Assembly (NCBI RefSeq): GCF_000471905.2
Contig: NW_006499751.1
Location: forward strand, 3,840,344-3,904,343
DNA: 64,000 nt
Direction: 5' to 3'
Origin: Amborella trichopoda
Taxonomy: Eukaryota > Streptophyta > Magnoliopsida > Amborellales > Amborellaceae
Part shown: positions 1-12,724 of the stretch, piece after piece
Numbering within the stretch: position 1 is the first letter of the stretch
Layout of the letters: each line of letters begins with the position of its first letter
Position numbers and translations under genes: made by a program
The notes under the pieces: generated by a model
Told to the model about the DNA's origin: nothing
Databases searched by the model: none
Seen by the model: only the letters and a program-made list of their open reading frames with translations

Positions 1-1535
1 TTGGCCCTCACATAGGCCTGATTCTATCCGAGGAGGTCCCTACAATGGCCTCACGCTTCAAAATCATAAATAGTCCCTCGAGAGTGAGAACTTCAACAAG
101 ATCCCTCAGGCCTGATTCTGTCCAAGAAGGTCCCTACAAAGGCCTTTTTTACGCTTCAGAATCACAAATAGTCCCATGAGGGTGAGGACTTCGACAAGAT
201 CTCTCAAACTTCTCGAATGATTGCACTTCTCAATTCTCTCAAAACACAACATTCGGTGGGGCATGTTGCTGGAAGATATTTTTCATCATCAGGGGGGCCC
301 CGCCCAATAAAGCCTAACAAACAGTGGAAATCCCGACAATCTCATAATAGCCCCGAAACTGGCCAAGATCTTCATGAGGTATCTCAAAAGTGTCCTGCCA
401 AGTTCATCGCATTTCGATACATCTAAGGCAGTGTAGACTGAGAAGCAGTTCCAACAGAATTGGCCTTAAGCACCTTGAAACGGACCATATAACTAGATCA
501 ATATTCTCGGTGCCTTAATTTGCTATGGGACCACCGCTATTGGATTCGACACGGTTGAAAACCCCCAAGGGGTAAATTTCAGCTCAAACGGACACTCTAA
601 GAAGAAGTTATAAGCAAAAGAGAGAAACAACAAAAGTCGCACGTTATTCCCATGTGGCCACCCTGCAACTCTACACCATTGAAGGGACAGTCACGAGCAA
701 TGACTTTCGACGCTCATATCTCACCCGTCTCAAGTCGAATGGTACTCAAATTTGGTGAGCATGTTTATCGCATCTAGACGAGCGATTCGATATGTGGCAC
801 GCCTGGTGACGATACCCAAGCGCGAAGAAAAGAAAGGGAGAAGTTGCTAATTTGTGAAGAAAGTGCAGGAAACTCAGCAGCATCGTTCCTCGCTAGAGTG
901 GCTGAATCATGACGCTCAAAAGCCTGACCGATGCGAGATCAACTCCATCGCATGTGTAAGGTCTCGGGCCATCTCTGATCGGAACCCCGTAAATGATGAA
1001 TGGTCGAATTTTAGACACGAAGCGACTACAAATTTAGTCGCCGAAATTCCAGATTCCACCAATATTCAAAAGTTGGAAAATCTTTGTTTGGGCACGGAAT
1101 TAAGCTGCATTTGTTGCCCCGCGATTGTAACGGCATGCTCAGTGTGATATAGCAAAGAAATCGCCAAGAAATGTCATGGAACGAGCACTCTATCGATCCA
1201 ACGTTTCATGATCCATTCAAATTTCAAGTCACATGAGCGTGCAATAAATACACGATCAATGGCTCGAAGTTGGTATCAAATCCATTGCCATGCCGAGCCC
1301 CACAAGAAAATAATCATCTTTCAATCAATCGAGCATCGGAACGATCCCGGATCATCCATGAAAATCATGCACGTTCTAGGGCAACAAAGGGACTGTTATG
1401 AAATTCCAAGAATTGTTCGGAAGAGGCAAATTTGTCATTTTGTACCCTATTTTCTAATTTCTTTTAATTCATTTTAATCTTACTTTTGAAAAATTAGGGT
1501 TGCTTTTGATCATCCACCCATGTTTGGGGCAAATT

Positions 1536-1544
1536 CTATATTTA
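1536..1544 (+). promoter_or_regulatory. LTR TATA box, decayed
   Basis: CTATATTTA lies where the other copies have TATATATA (47024, 50395, reverse at 62028). It is followed by the conserved ACGTACCATCATTGTA tract, so it is the likely sense promoter of this LTR, partly mutated. Confidence 0.5.
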
Positions 1545-2908
1545 CGTACCATCATTGTACGCACAAAAAAAAAAGGACTCAATCCCTCACAAAAGAGAGA
1601 GTTTTTACTTAATAGAGTTTCTCTTTCTTACCATTGTTGGGTCACATTTTGAGAGAGAGAGCAAGGTGAGAGAAACTTTTGATCTGTACCCTTAGGCTTG
1701 AGGTAGATCTTCTCTCTCTTCCTTTTCATTTCTTCTTTCTCTTCTTTATCTTCTTTCTCTTCCTATCTTTCTTCTTCCACGTGGAGGCCATGTGTGGCAG
1801 TGGCAATGTCGTGCATGTCTCTCCCGTGGTCTCACAGGTCGTGCATTGTGATGGCAGTGTCATGCGCAAGTCTTCTTCCCCTTCTGTTCGTCTATCTCTC
1901 TCTCCCAATGAGGCCTACAGAGGGCACTACTCATCACTGTCCACAGACGTAGCTTGGACGTCTCAGTGAAGAGCCCAGACGGAGAAACTCGCTGTCGCCC
2001 ACATGGGTCTTCCCCTATTGCGTGCCTATCGCAAACGGCGATACCTATTGCCACTTGCTAGAGGCTTGGTAACACCTATCGTCGTTCGTGAACTTCCTTC
2101 ACGAACTCAATGCCCATCGTCATCCTCGAGCTTCCTCCACGTGTTCGGTGCTCATCATCATCCTTCTTGCATCCCACGCCTGTCGTTGTGTGCCTCTTGA
2201 GAACTATCGTTGCGCACTTCATAAATGGCTATTACCGCACGTTCCATGAGAGGCTATTGTCGCCCACGCAGGGGCATGTTACCTTCTTATTTTTCCAACA
2301 ACGATGTCTAGCGTCGTCCATAGTCCTCTACTTGCCCTCTAGCTGTGAGCAGTAGTGTCCAATGTCGTTTCAGGGTCGTGACACTGTTGCTCCACGATCA
2401 TGGGTCCTAACGTCGCCGGGACCCCCCTCTGTCGTCTGGCTTTCTTTCTTTTCACTCTCTTTTCTTTTCTTCACTCTTTCTCTGCTGACTTGATTGAGGT
2501 GGACTTAACCTAGCATCGCCATATCGGCCTCGATTTCGTGTAGTATCGCCGCCGTGCTGGTCCAGAGTATCATGCATGTCTTGCTACCACTCCGAGTCGG
2601 TCACTGTCTGACCATCAAGCTAGTCTCATCCCTTCATCAGGTTTTCTTTCGTTTTCAACCTTTGCTCAAAACTTCCACTTCATCACTCTAACCCTGCACA
2701 TTCTTAGCCACGCAGATGTGCAATGCTCTAAGACTAAGGTGGGTCTCTTCGACCCACTTGTCATGAAAATTAACTATAGGAGTATTGTACAGAAAACAAG
2801 GAGATTACAAGTCAAGGGAAGTGACTTCAAACCAGCTAAAGCAGTTGGGGGGCTTTCCAACATGATCTAAGAGGGCACCCATGCGATTCAGCTCGAGTAA
2901 GTCTCAAA

Positions 2909-2928
2909 NNNNNNNNNNNNNNNNNNNN
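2909..2928. other. Assembly gap (20 Ns)
   Basis: Twenty undetermined bases lie inside the terminal part of the LTR. The flanks both match the other LTR copies, so the gap falls in repeat and probably hides a short stretch. Confidence 0.99.
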
Positions 2929-3017
2929 AGATCTCAAATCCCGGGTTCATTAGAAACCCAAGATACATGCCGATAGATCACCAAGATCTGTAGGGTGAGA
3001 TCGAGGCACCTAACCAA

Positions 3018-5768
3018 TGCCCTATGAAAACAGTGAAGTAGATAGGCAAAATCCTGGATGACTTCGAGCCATGTCAACTAACTATCGCTACATATGACGA
3101 GACCAAGAGACAAGTTGAAGCATACTGCCTCTAACACTTAAGATCGGACCTATCGTCCAAGTGAAAAAGTTTTATGTCTTGGACATAAAACCTTCATACA
3201 ACATGCTACTAGGAAGACCATGGCTGCATGAAAACCTCATGGTTACTTCTACGCTCCATCAATGCCTCAAAGTTTTGACTAAAAATGGTGTTCTGAAGGT
3301 ATGTGCTGAACCCCTTTCTTTTCTCAACCATAATATAGGTAACAGGAACCTAACCGTAGGGATCAAGCTTGGAGAGATACCATTCGCTTCCTTCAAGCAA
3401 GCTGATTGTGCCACCTTACGTCTAGAGGCCGACGACCGTGTTCCCCAAATCTTACAAACTTCTGCATCGATGGATGACATTATCCAATGTCAGCATCGGT
3501 ATGGTTTTGGGTCCCTTCAAGCTTGGCACATGCTCTTCCCCCAAGGCTTCCAACCAAGTCAAGGCTTGGGGAGTCAAGGGCAAGGCATAACGGAGGAAAT
3601 TTTTGAATCACCCCAATCCAAAACTCAAAAATAGAAGGGGACTCGAGTGTACTCTCACCTTTTTTCAAAGCCTGAGGAGGCCTTCAAGCCATCCGGGCTT
3701 TGTTTCTGGAGCCATTCAAAGCTTGATTCTCTCAATGCCCGTCCTTCAAAATGGCCAAAGGTGATCCTTGATTCCCCAATGGTCAGGAATTTTTATTTCA
3801 CACCTCAGCACACACAAGAACTGGGAAATGAAGACCTTTTTGCTGACCTGGATTTGGAAGTATACACAGTTTTCTCTGACATAGCCAAGAGTGCTCATCC
3901 ACCGATTCAAACCCAGGGAAAAAATTGGTCAATCACTCCTTTATCTTGAGAAACGCTGGAAGCATACCAGTAACACCTTTTACTTTTGGTGCCAAACAAC
4001 GAATAGATGTAGGGTGGCCATCTAACCACTCTATGTGTCTGGTCCCCAACGTATCTCTCACTAGTTCAATAAGGGACACCTCTTGTGATATTTTAAAAAC
4101 CGTTGGAAAGCCAAAACATGACAAAACTGATAGGAAAATGAATCTTAAAAAACGGTACACACTCAAGATAGCCCATTAACGGTGCATAGCACCCAAGATG
4201 GCCAATTGGACGATCAAGATGAAGATCAAGAGAGCCAAGAGTCCGAAGAAATCACCCAAACTGAGGAACTCACTTCCCATGTTGAGCAATTTAAGAGGAG
4301 GTTCGATGGTGACCTAACAGCTATCATCGAAGAGACGATTAACGTAAACCTAAGAACTGAGAAGGACACAAAGTTAACCAAGATTAGAACCTCCCTATCT
4401 CCTGTGGAGAGGGAAAATATGATTTCCTTTCCCAAAGAATATTGTGATGTCTTCGCCTAGTCATACGACGATATGTTAGGGTCATATCCCACATTGGTGC
4501 AACATCACCTAATATTCAACAAATGAGCAAAGGCTATAAGGCATAAACTCTGACATCAAAAGACCCACCATGAGCTCAAAATCAAAGAAGAAATCGATAA
4601 ACTGCTCAAGGTAAAATTCATTACCCCTATCGATTACTCAGAGTGATTTGCCAACAAAGTGATTGTACAGGTATATCCGAGTGTGTGTTGACTACAGAGA
4701 CCTCAACAAGGCATGTCTCAAAGACAATTTCCGTTACCAAATATAGATTCCTTAGTCGACAACACTGGGGGGCATGAGATGTTGTCATTTATGCTTTTTG
4801 AGTTACAACCAAATCCTCATGGCAGAAGAAGACCAAACCAAAATGTCGTTCATAATGCAATGGGGAGCCTACTACTATCGTGTCATGCCCTTTACAGGGG
4901 CAACTTATCAACGGGCAATGACTAGCATCTTCCAAGACTTAATGCACACCATCATGGAAGACTATGTCGATGACATCCTAGTCAAGTCAAAGGCCAGGTC
5001 CGATCACCTCACCAACCCTAGAACCATTTTCGAAAGACTCCGAAAAGATCAACTCAAACTCAATCCACAAAAATGTTCCTTATAATTGAATCCGACAAAT
5101 TATTAGGCTTTATAGTGAGCCAAAGGGGCATTGAGGAGGACCCATCTAAAATATGAGCCATCACTGAAATGCCCCATCCCGGAACATCAGAGAAATTTGT
5201 GGGCTTCAAGGTCGCATACAAGCCATAATGCGTTTTATTTCACAATTAGCAAAAAAGTGCATGCCATTCAATAGGCTCCTTAAGAAGATACCCCATTCAT
5301 ATGGGATAATGAATGCAAAGAAGCATTCGATCAAATCAAGGAGTACCTCACCAAACCTCCCATAATACACAGATGTTGAGAAGCACTGCTTGATGCTTGC
5401 GTAGGCCATGCAGAAGTTAAGGGCCATGCATAAGTTAAGACAATATGTCTCACCTCATACAGTCAATCTCATCTAAAAAATTGACCCACTCAAGTACCTA
5501 TTGGAAAGACCGGTCCATAACGAATGTCTGGTGAAGTGGACAATGCTATTGAGCGAGTTCGAGATTGAATACGTTACTCAAAAATTGATCAAAGGACAAG
5601 CCATTGCTGACCACTTGGCGGAACACGCACTCCCAGATAACACTCCTGTCAACACGGATCTCCCTGATGAAAACCTCTTCACAATCGACGAATTAATTTG
5701 GGAGCTATTCTTCGACGGTGTAAGGAACGAATAGGGGTCAAGTATAAAAGTCATAGTATGCTCACCCT
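3018..5768 (+). pseudogene. Tat-type gypsy pol fragment: protease, RT, RNase H remnant, start of second RNase H
   Basis: Translation gives the end of a retropepsin (FYVLDIKPSYNMLLGRPW at about 3167-3220), then a spacer. RT is found in several frames, with MQWGAYYYRVMPFTGA and the catalytic YVDD at 4963-4974 followed by ILVKS. The normal RNase H core is largely missing between about 5390 and 5480. Its tail, QKLIKGQAIADHLAEH, survives near 5580-5625. The second RNase H starts with WELFFDG near 5700 and is cut at 5769 by an oppositely oriented LTR. The 5' side is cut at 3017 by another LTR, inside the protease. Integrase is absent. At least four frame changes and many stops make it non-functional. 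Two RNase H domains in series place it in the Tat/Ogre group. Confidence 0.88.
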
Positions 5769-6489
5769 TGTTAGATACCTCCATCTCGCCCTCGAGTCCG
5801 GATGACTTGGTGGCACATGTCTCGAGTTTCAAGGAGAAGTCAAGACATGAGACAACTCTCTCGAGAATCTTGTTAAGAAACAAGGGCAGATACACCAACT
5901 GGTGAGAGAGGAATTTCGTGTGAGGCGGGACACACCTCACTTGGGTCCATGACTCACTAGGGTTGACTCGCATGGGCTTCCTCTTAGATCACGACGGAAA
6001 GGCCCCCAGTCCTACAACAGGTTCGAAATCGCCTCCCTTGACCTGTACTCTCTTGTTTCTTCTATCACACACACGTAGTTAATTTGCAAGACAAGTGGGC
6101 TAAGGGACCCCACTTTTTCTTTGAGCAAATGCACACGAAGATGCGCATTTGAAAGAAAGAAGAAAAGAATACAAGGATAAAGATTGGGATGATTGAGGGA
6201 AAAAGAAGGAAGAAATAAAATAGAGGAAAGAGAAGAGAAGAAAGAGAAATTTTACCAAGTAGGCTAGACTGAGGCACAGTAGTTAGTCCAGTACAATGAT
6301 TGATTTAGCAAGATGGGCACGGTTACTCAGACTGACACAGCGGCAGTACTACTTGATAGTAGAATCAACACCGACCAGCCTAACACAATGGCGAATCTGA
6401 TGTGGCAGCAAGACAGGCACGGTAACACAGACTGACACGACGGTAATAGTGCTTGATGACAAAACTACTATGATAGTTCTAGACTTAGC

Positions 6490-7140
6490 TTGTCCCTTAG
6501 TCAAAGGAGAGAGGAAGAAGGAAGAAGAGAGAGAAGAAAGAGAGAGAGAAGAGTGAAGAGAGGAAAGAGTAAGAGAAGAATAGTGAGAGAAAAGAGAGAA
6601 AAAAAGTAGAGAAAGAAAGAGAGAGGAGAAGAGAGATATAAGCAAAGAGAAGGAATAGAGAAAAGAAAAGAAAAGGGAGAGAGAGAGATAAAAGAGTAGG
6701 AAGAAAAGAAAGAAGAGAAAGAATAGAGAGATAAGAGAGAAGACAGATGAGAGAGAAGAAGAAGTTAAGAGAAGAAGGAGAAGAGAAGAGAGGGGATGAA
6801 AAGAGGAAGAGAAGAAGAGAAGAGAAGAGAAGAGAAGAAGAAGAGGAGGAGAAGAGAAACGAGAAGAGAGGGAAGAAACAAGAGAGAGAAGAACGAATAG
6901 AGAAGAGAGAAGAAGAAAGAAGAGAGAGAAGAGAGAAGATGGTGAGAGAGATGAGAGAAGAGAGAGTAGGTAGAAGAAAGAGGAGAGAGATGAGAGAAGA
7001 AAGAAGAGAGAGAAGTGAGAAGAGAGAAGAGAGAGAAAAGAAGAAAGAAGAGTGAGAGAAGTGAGAAGAGAGAGGAGAGAGAAGAAAGAAAAGAGAGAAG
7101 AGAGAAGAGAGAAGAGAGAAGAGAGAGGAGAGAGATACAT
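6490..7140. repeat. Purine-only (GA/GAA) tract
   Basis: About 650 bases are almost entirely A and G on this strand, with no fixed period. The long opposite-strand frame of Ser, Leu and Phe is a product of composition, not a gene. A similar tract lies in the related LTR at 57090-57640. Confidence 0.9.
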
Positions 7141-7665
7141 GGATGGTGATGGGTTCCACCATCCATGATAGAAGAGAGAGAAAGGAATAAGGAGAGAAGA
7201 AACATGGACGGTGATGGACTCCACCGACCATGACAGGGGTGAGAGAAGAAGAGGGAAGCAGAGAAGAAGCATGAAGAGAGAAGGAAGGAAAAGAGAGAGA
7301 GAAGAAAGAAAGTCAGATGAAGAATAAGAGAAAAGAATCATGGACGACGATGGGATTCCACCGTCCAAGATAGAGTAGAGAGAAAAGGGAAAGAAACATG
7401 GACGGTGATGGGGTTTCACCATCCATGATAAAAGGGAGAGAAAGAGGGAATGGAAGAAACATGGACGGGGATGGGTTCTGCCATCCATTATAGGAGAGAG
7501 AGTAAGAGAAAACATGGATGGTGATGGGTTCCACCGTTCATGATAGAAGAGAGAGTAAGAGTGAATATGGACGATAATAGGTTACTGTCGTCCATGACAA
7601 GAGGGAGAGACATAGGAGAGAGAAAAGAAAAAGACATGCACGACAATAGGCATCACCGTGCCTGT
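7138..7665. repeat. Tandem hairpin units inside the LTR
   Basis: A roughly 30-base inverted repeat recurs every 53-70 bases or multiples, separated by GA-rich spacers. The first, 7138-7167, has arms CATGGATGGTG and CACCATCCATG around an 8-base loop. Others start near 7203, 7339, 7397, 7460, 7513, 7566 and 7636. Related single copies occur at 7748, 7873, 8168, 8270, 9935 and 9993, and in the other LTRs near 1784, 23617, 47287, 50610, 57313 and 61711. Confidence 0.85.
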
Positions 7666-7919
7666 CAAAAGTGACTCAGACACGACCCAGTCCGCCACTT
7701 GTTTATGGGCCAGGCTAAATGTCTTTATCGTAAAATAGGGGAAGAAATGTCATGCTCAACGATGAGCACCGCCATGCACAACATGGGGAAGGAGGAATGT
7801 AAACCGAGGCCGGACCCCTCCACTCGGGTTAAAGCCCGGTTCACTGTGCATATCATAAGGAAAGGAGGATGTCATGCTCGACGATGGGCACCGCCGTGCA
7901 TGACTGGGAAGGAGACAGA

Positions 7920-8530
7920 AAGGAAAGAGTAGAAAGAGAGAAAATGAAAGATAGTGAAAAAAAGAAAAAAAAAGAAAGATAGAGGAGAGAGAAAGAGAGG
8001 GAAGAGAGGAAAGGGTAGAAAGAAATCAAGAAAGATATCAAAGAAAGGAGGGAAGGTAGAGAGAGATCAAGAAAGAGAAGATCAGGAAAAAGAGAAAAGA
8101 TTAAGAAAAAGGGGGCATGAGAGAGGAAAGAGAGAAGACAGAAAAGAAGAAAAAAGGGAAAGAGAGACATGCATGGTGGTACCTACTATCGTGCATGTTC
8201 AGAGAGAAGAGAGAAACAAAAAAAGTAAGAGAGAGAAATATAAAAGAGGAGAGAGAAAAAGAGAGATACATGCATGGCGATGCATACTACTGTGCATGTT
8301 TAAGCTAGAGAAGAGAGAGACAAAGAGAAGAAAAAGAGGAGAGAGAGATAGAGAAGAAAAAGAGAAGAGAGATAGAGAGAAGAAAAAGAGGAGAGAGACA
8401 AAGAGAAGAGAAGAGGGGCAAGAAGAAGAAGAGAGAAATAAATAACAGAGAAAGAGAGGAGAAGAAGAAGAGAGAGAAAGAAAGAAGAGGAGAGAGAGAG
8501 AAAGAAGAGGAGAGGGAAGAGAGAGAATTA
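7920..8530. repeat. Second purine-rich tract with two hairpins
   Basis: GA/GAAA-rich DNA is interrupted at 8168 and 8270 by the CATGCA...TGCATG hairpins. Long low-complexity frames of Lys, Arg and Glu on + or Ser and Leu on - reflect composition. Confidence 0.85.
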
Positions 8531-8686
8531 CCTTCACCTAGGGGTATAAAAAATTTTCTTATCTCTCCTCTCTCTCTTTCCAAGACAGCCACAATCTCAA
8601 GATTAAAAACTCTCAATTTTCATTCATGAAGTTGAAGCCAATTGAAGGTGTTCCAAAAGCTTTTTTTTACAATGAAACATAACATG

Positions 8687-8694
8687 TATTTATA
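8687..8694 (-). promoter_or_regulatory. LTR TATA box (reverse), purine-rich subtype
   Basis: The reverse complement reads TATAAATA, at the same place in the repeat as TATATATA in copies e, f and i and as the reverse box at 57775-57782. Confidence 0.5.
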
Positions 8695-10489
8695 GAGTTG
8701 GACCCAAAAGATGGGTGGATGCCCAAAATCTAACCTGATTGATGATAATTACAATTTATTTGAATTATTTATTTGAATTAGATAAAAATCTAAATATGGG
8801 TGCAAAATTACAGTTTTGCCCCTATCCAACAATACACGAAATTTCAAAACAGTCCCTACTGCAACCATGGAACGTGTTTTCGAACCGTCATTTTCTCTCT
8901 AACTTTTCACCCTGCTCAGACATAGGCATAGGACATGCTACATATCAAAATGCTCGTCTCGACGAGACAGACACGCTCAAAAAATTAGAGCGTGACCCGA
9001 CTTATAACGAGGGAGATATGAGCCTTCAACGTTGTTGTTTGTGACTGTTAAAACTAGTCTCCTTTAATGGAGATTGATGCAGAGATGGCGCACTAGAATA
9101 GCGTGTGGCCTCTTCTTTTTCTGTCTTTTGCCCATAACTTTGACTTGAAACATCTATTTAAGTGGAAATTTGACCCCTAGGAGTTTTCTACCGTGTCATA
9201 TCCAACGGCCATGGTCCCACAGCCATCTGATACTCCTAGGGTTCTAGTTATAAGGTCCATTTCAGGGTACAAGAGACCAATTTTTCCAAAACTATTTTTT
9301 TGTCTGCACTACTTTAGACATGTCAAATTGCGACGAAACTTGGCAGGTAGCCTTTTGAAGTCCTTAGGAACAATCTAACCCGTACTGTGGAAATTCTAAG
9401 ACTTATCGAAAATTCCACTTTAAGGTAGGGCTTTATTAATTAGCTTCTCCTTTATTCTGCATCAAGGACCAAGATGCTGAAAAATATGTTCAAACAGCTT
9501 GCCCATTGTGCTTCGAAAGAAGCGAGAAGGACAACATTCAGAAAATTTCCTTTGGTTTATTACTTTTTTCTTCTTAGCCACAGGAACACGTGAACGTCAA
9601 GGAGATATCCACGCAATGTTGTAACTAAGATTCTCAGAAGTTTGAATGCATTTGTTGCAGATCCATTCGTGGAGACCTTGGGGGAGAAGATACTTTTAAG
9701 GGATCATGTCGAAGTCCTCACTCTCATGTGAACTGTTTGTGATGTGGAGGGATTAGTATTTTAAGTCCTCACCCTGTCGGATGGTACCTATGACGACCTT
9801 GTGACGATGATTGAGCTACATGTTCGCCCAGCACCAAGGAAGGGATGTCGACTGGGTTATGTATTCACCCAGATGAAGGAGAACAAAAGAGACATAGATG
9901 AAGAGAGACGAAGAGAGGAATAGACAAAGAGAGGCATGCGTGGCGCTGCCATTATCGTGCATGTCAAGAGAGAGAAGAGAAGAAGAGAGCTGCACATGCA
10001 TGGTGCATCCACTACAGTGCATGTCAAGAGAAGATAAAAGAAAAAGAAAAAGAGAGATGAGTGATAGAGAAAGAGAAATAAAGAGATAAAGGAAGAGACA
10101 GAAGAATAGAGAGAGGAAGGTAAAGAAAGAGATAGGGAGATGAAGAAGTAGATAGAGGAATAGAAAGAGAAATAGAGAAAGAGATAGAGAAATAGAGAAG
10201 AAGAGAGATAGAAGAATAGAGAGAGAAATGGAAAGTGAGATGAATAGAAAGATGGATATAGAGAATAAGGAGGAAATGAGATAGAAAGTTTTGAGGGATC
10301 ATATCGAAGTCTTCACCCTCGCGTGGACTGTTTTACTTGTTTTAGGGATCCTGTCGAAGTCCTCACCCTCGCGTGGACTATTTTGTTTGTTTGAGTGTTG
10401 AAGTCCTCACCCTCACGTGGACTGTTTTGATTGTTTGGAGGGATTAGTATTTTAAGTCAACACCCTGTCAGATGGTAACTGTGACGGCC

Positions 10490-10862
10490 TTGTGATGATG
10501 ACTGGGCACCGTGTTCACCCAGCGTCTGATATTGACTGGGCTACGCGTTCACCCAGCAACAAAGAAGGATGTTGACTGGGCTACATGTTTCACTCAGCAA
10601 CGAAGAAGGGATGTTGACTGAGCTACGTGTTTTCCAAGCAACGAAGAAGGATGTTGATTGTGCTACGTGTTCACCCAACAATGAAGAAGGGCTGTCGACT
10701 GGGCAACGTGTTCACCCAGAAACGGAGAAGGGATGGCGACTAAGCTACGTGTTCGCCCATCATCGAAGAAGGGATGGCGAATGGGCTACGTGTCCACCCA
10801 GCACCAAAGAAGGGATGGCGACTGGGCTACAAGTTCACCCATCACCGAAGAAGGATGTTGAG
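10490..10862. repeat. 41 bp tandem array, about 9 copies
   Basis: Units contain GACTGGGCTACGTGTTCACC followed by CAGCAACGAAGAAGGG, with 5-15% differences by eye. Two partial units occur earlier near 9810-9860. The array sits in the LTR where copies d and i carry an unrelated 46 bp array. Confidence 0.9.
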
Positions 10863-11639
10863 GTATGCGTTTTAAGGTTGCTCACTCTGTTGGACAATAT
10901 TTTTTATGATGAGGGCTCTTTTGGAGGCGAGCATTGCATCAACCTTCTCTCTTAGTCCAGGCAACCTTTGCGGGTTTTCACTTGGACTTGGGAAGTGGAG
11001 CCGTAGAGACGGTTTTTACCAACCTCCTTTATTCAAGGCTCTTTTACCCTTGACCTTATGGCCATGTCCATCCTTATTCTTCCATTTTTACTCACAGTGC
11101 CCTTTCAGGTTTTCACCATGCTATGTTTTTATTTTCACAAAACTCTCTTACTCATGATTTTGTGATCATGATCATCTATCTTTTTACTCATGGTGTTCCC
11201 TTTTTATACACCATGTCCATTTTTTTGTGAGGGTGTGTTTAGGGTCATGCCTCCGAGACCTATCTGAAGCCTTTTAACGTCATGCAGCCAAGACGTGTAC
11301 TATAGTTTAAGGTCTTACAGATGGACTGTGGTGAAGATGAATGACAGTTTGTGGAGGCCACGGAGTGAGTATGATGATGGTTTGACTCACTTTGGGGAGA
11401 TGGCACGAGGCTGCCTATGCAAGATGGGTGGTGTTGATTGGAAGGTGGATGGTAGTGACCCACTAGCTGACTGCAACTATGGATGGCAGGATGGCTAGCA
11501 GTTTGTGCATGTGGGTAAGACTCACAGGGGAATGATGAATGGTAATTAAGTGAATGAACTCATTGGGGAGGTGATGAAGGTGGTACATGCACAAGGTGTT
11601 GTGCGTGTATGTAGAGGCATATTTATATTTCTGCCGGCG

Positions 11640-12005
11640 GGGCCTATGCGAAGCAGTTTAACGTCATCTGTCAGGACGTGCATTACAGTTTTAAGGTCAT
11701 GTAGCATGGACCGTGGCTATGCAGTTTTAGGGTCATGCAGCTAGGACCATGCAGTTTAAGGTCATGCAACTAGATCTCCGTTATAGTTTAAGGTCGTATA
11801 GTTTAAACCATGCAGTTTACGGTCGTGCATCTAGACCACTACTGTGTAGTTTAGGGTCATGCAGCACAGACCATGGCTGTGCAATTTAGGGTCATGTACC
11901 ATGGACCATGCAGTGTAAGGTCATGCAACTAGACCTCCACTACAGTTTAGGGTCGTATAGTTTGGACCATGCAGTTTAGGGTCATGCATCTAGACCACTG
12001 TGCGC
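11640..12005. repeat. 35 bp tandem array (GGTCATGCAGCTAGGACC type)
   Basis: Diverged units of about 35 bases (28-37) carry the core TTTAGGGTCATGCA followed by a GGACCATG-like stretch. The same satellite occurs at 27090-28250 and, inverted, at 42940-43260 and 43741-44206. Confidence 0.88.
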
Positions 12006-12289
12006 GTCGCCATGTAGGTAGAGCTCCATGGGGAATAGGTCTATGGGTGGCAATTCGATTCCTAGAGGATAAAATGGTTAAGGCCATACATAAGCCGAGG
12101 GCTCAGATGGATATGGTGGCCCGATGAGGGATGACAAACGGAAGTGGACTTCACTGAGGATTAAGGGGTGAGTGTGACTCCTTGGGGATGAAGGGTTGTG
12201 GCATGCTTGTAGCTCTAGTGGGGACGACAAGCCAAGGCATAGGTGAAACTCCACTGGGGGTAGTGGAAACACTCACAACAGTGGCCAAC

Positions 12290-12505
12290 CTTAGACACGC
12301 ACGGCGTTAAAGTGGGCTGCAATAACAGGTGTTGCGCTAGCGAACGATGCTAGCATGTGTGACTGTGACATGCATGGTACTAGCGTAGGCGGCAGTAACA
12401 CGCGTGGCACTAGCCTATATGATAGTTGCTCGAACAGTGCTGAGCAATCATTACAGACGATGTTGGTCAAGCGTGGCGTTGGTCTCACGGCATTAGTCAC
12501 AGACG
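12290..12505. repeat. Diverged short tandem array, about 30 bp units
   Basis: Repeats contain GTGGCACTAG- or GCGTTGGTC-like cores and grade into unique sequence. A comparable array lies in the inverted LTR at 42610-42810 with different bases but similar unit length. Confidence 0.55.
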
Positions 12506-12724
12506 ACATTAGTCACATACGGCAATGGTCTGAGTTCGGGCCTCAGGCCTGGGCTTGACCCGGTCCTGGTCCATTTGACACTTGATGCTCGGCATTACAT
12601 GGGCGGCAATGACCTATATTCGGGCTTCTGGGAGGTGCTCGACCCGGTCGGCCCATTGTCGTTTGGTCTTCATGGACTCGCTGTCATATGCAACTTACTG
12701 GGGGTATTTCAAGGAAGCTCCTAC

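Larger units (their letters stand above)
1..3017 (+). mobile_element. Long LTR, 3' part (copy a), plant Tat-type Ty3/gypsy family
   Basis: This stretch is a diverged copy of sequence seen again at 45560-48115 and 48830-51659 (same strand) and at 22613-25640 and 60616-63660 (opposite strand). It ends at 3017 in GGCACCTAACCA, the terminus shared by the other copies, and protease coding follows directly. Landmarks in order are the tract around 280 that is diagnostic of the repeat, a TATA-like box at 1536, a short CT/GA-rich stretch near 1650, dispersed hairpins near 1780-1870, three or so 38 bp tandem units near 2050-2170, and the terminal domain from 2540. The start lies outside the window. Small open frames inside it are not supported as genes. 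Confidence 0.8.

Noticed and set aside
854..1147. Frame of 97 codons, with similar frames in other LTR copies (for example 49714)
   Set aside because: Lies in the LTR domain; related frames in other copies carry stops and shifts, so no selection on protein is evident.
2909..2928. Biological break at the N run
   Set aside because: Both sides match continuous LTR sequence in other copies, so it is an assembly gap.
6349..7515. Open frame of 388 codons on the minus strand, plus overlapping frames there
   Set aside because: Almost only Ser, Leu, Phe and Pro, encoded by the GA-rich tract; several frames are open at once, which is what such composition gives.
7954..8445. Plus-strand frame rich in Lys, Arg and Glu
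   Set aside because: Product of the purine tract; no start context, homologue or domain.
10569..10955. 128-codon frame with repeated SNEEGMLTE-like units
   Set aside because: Simple reading of the 41 bp array, which keeps no common frame because 41 is not a multiple of three.
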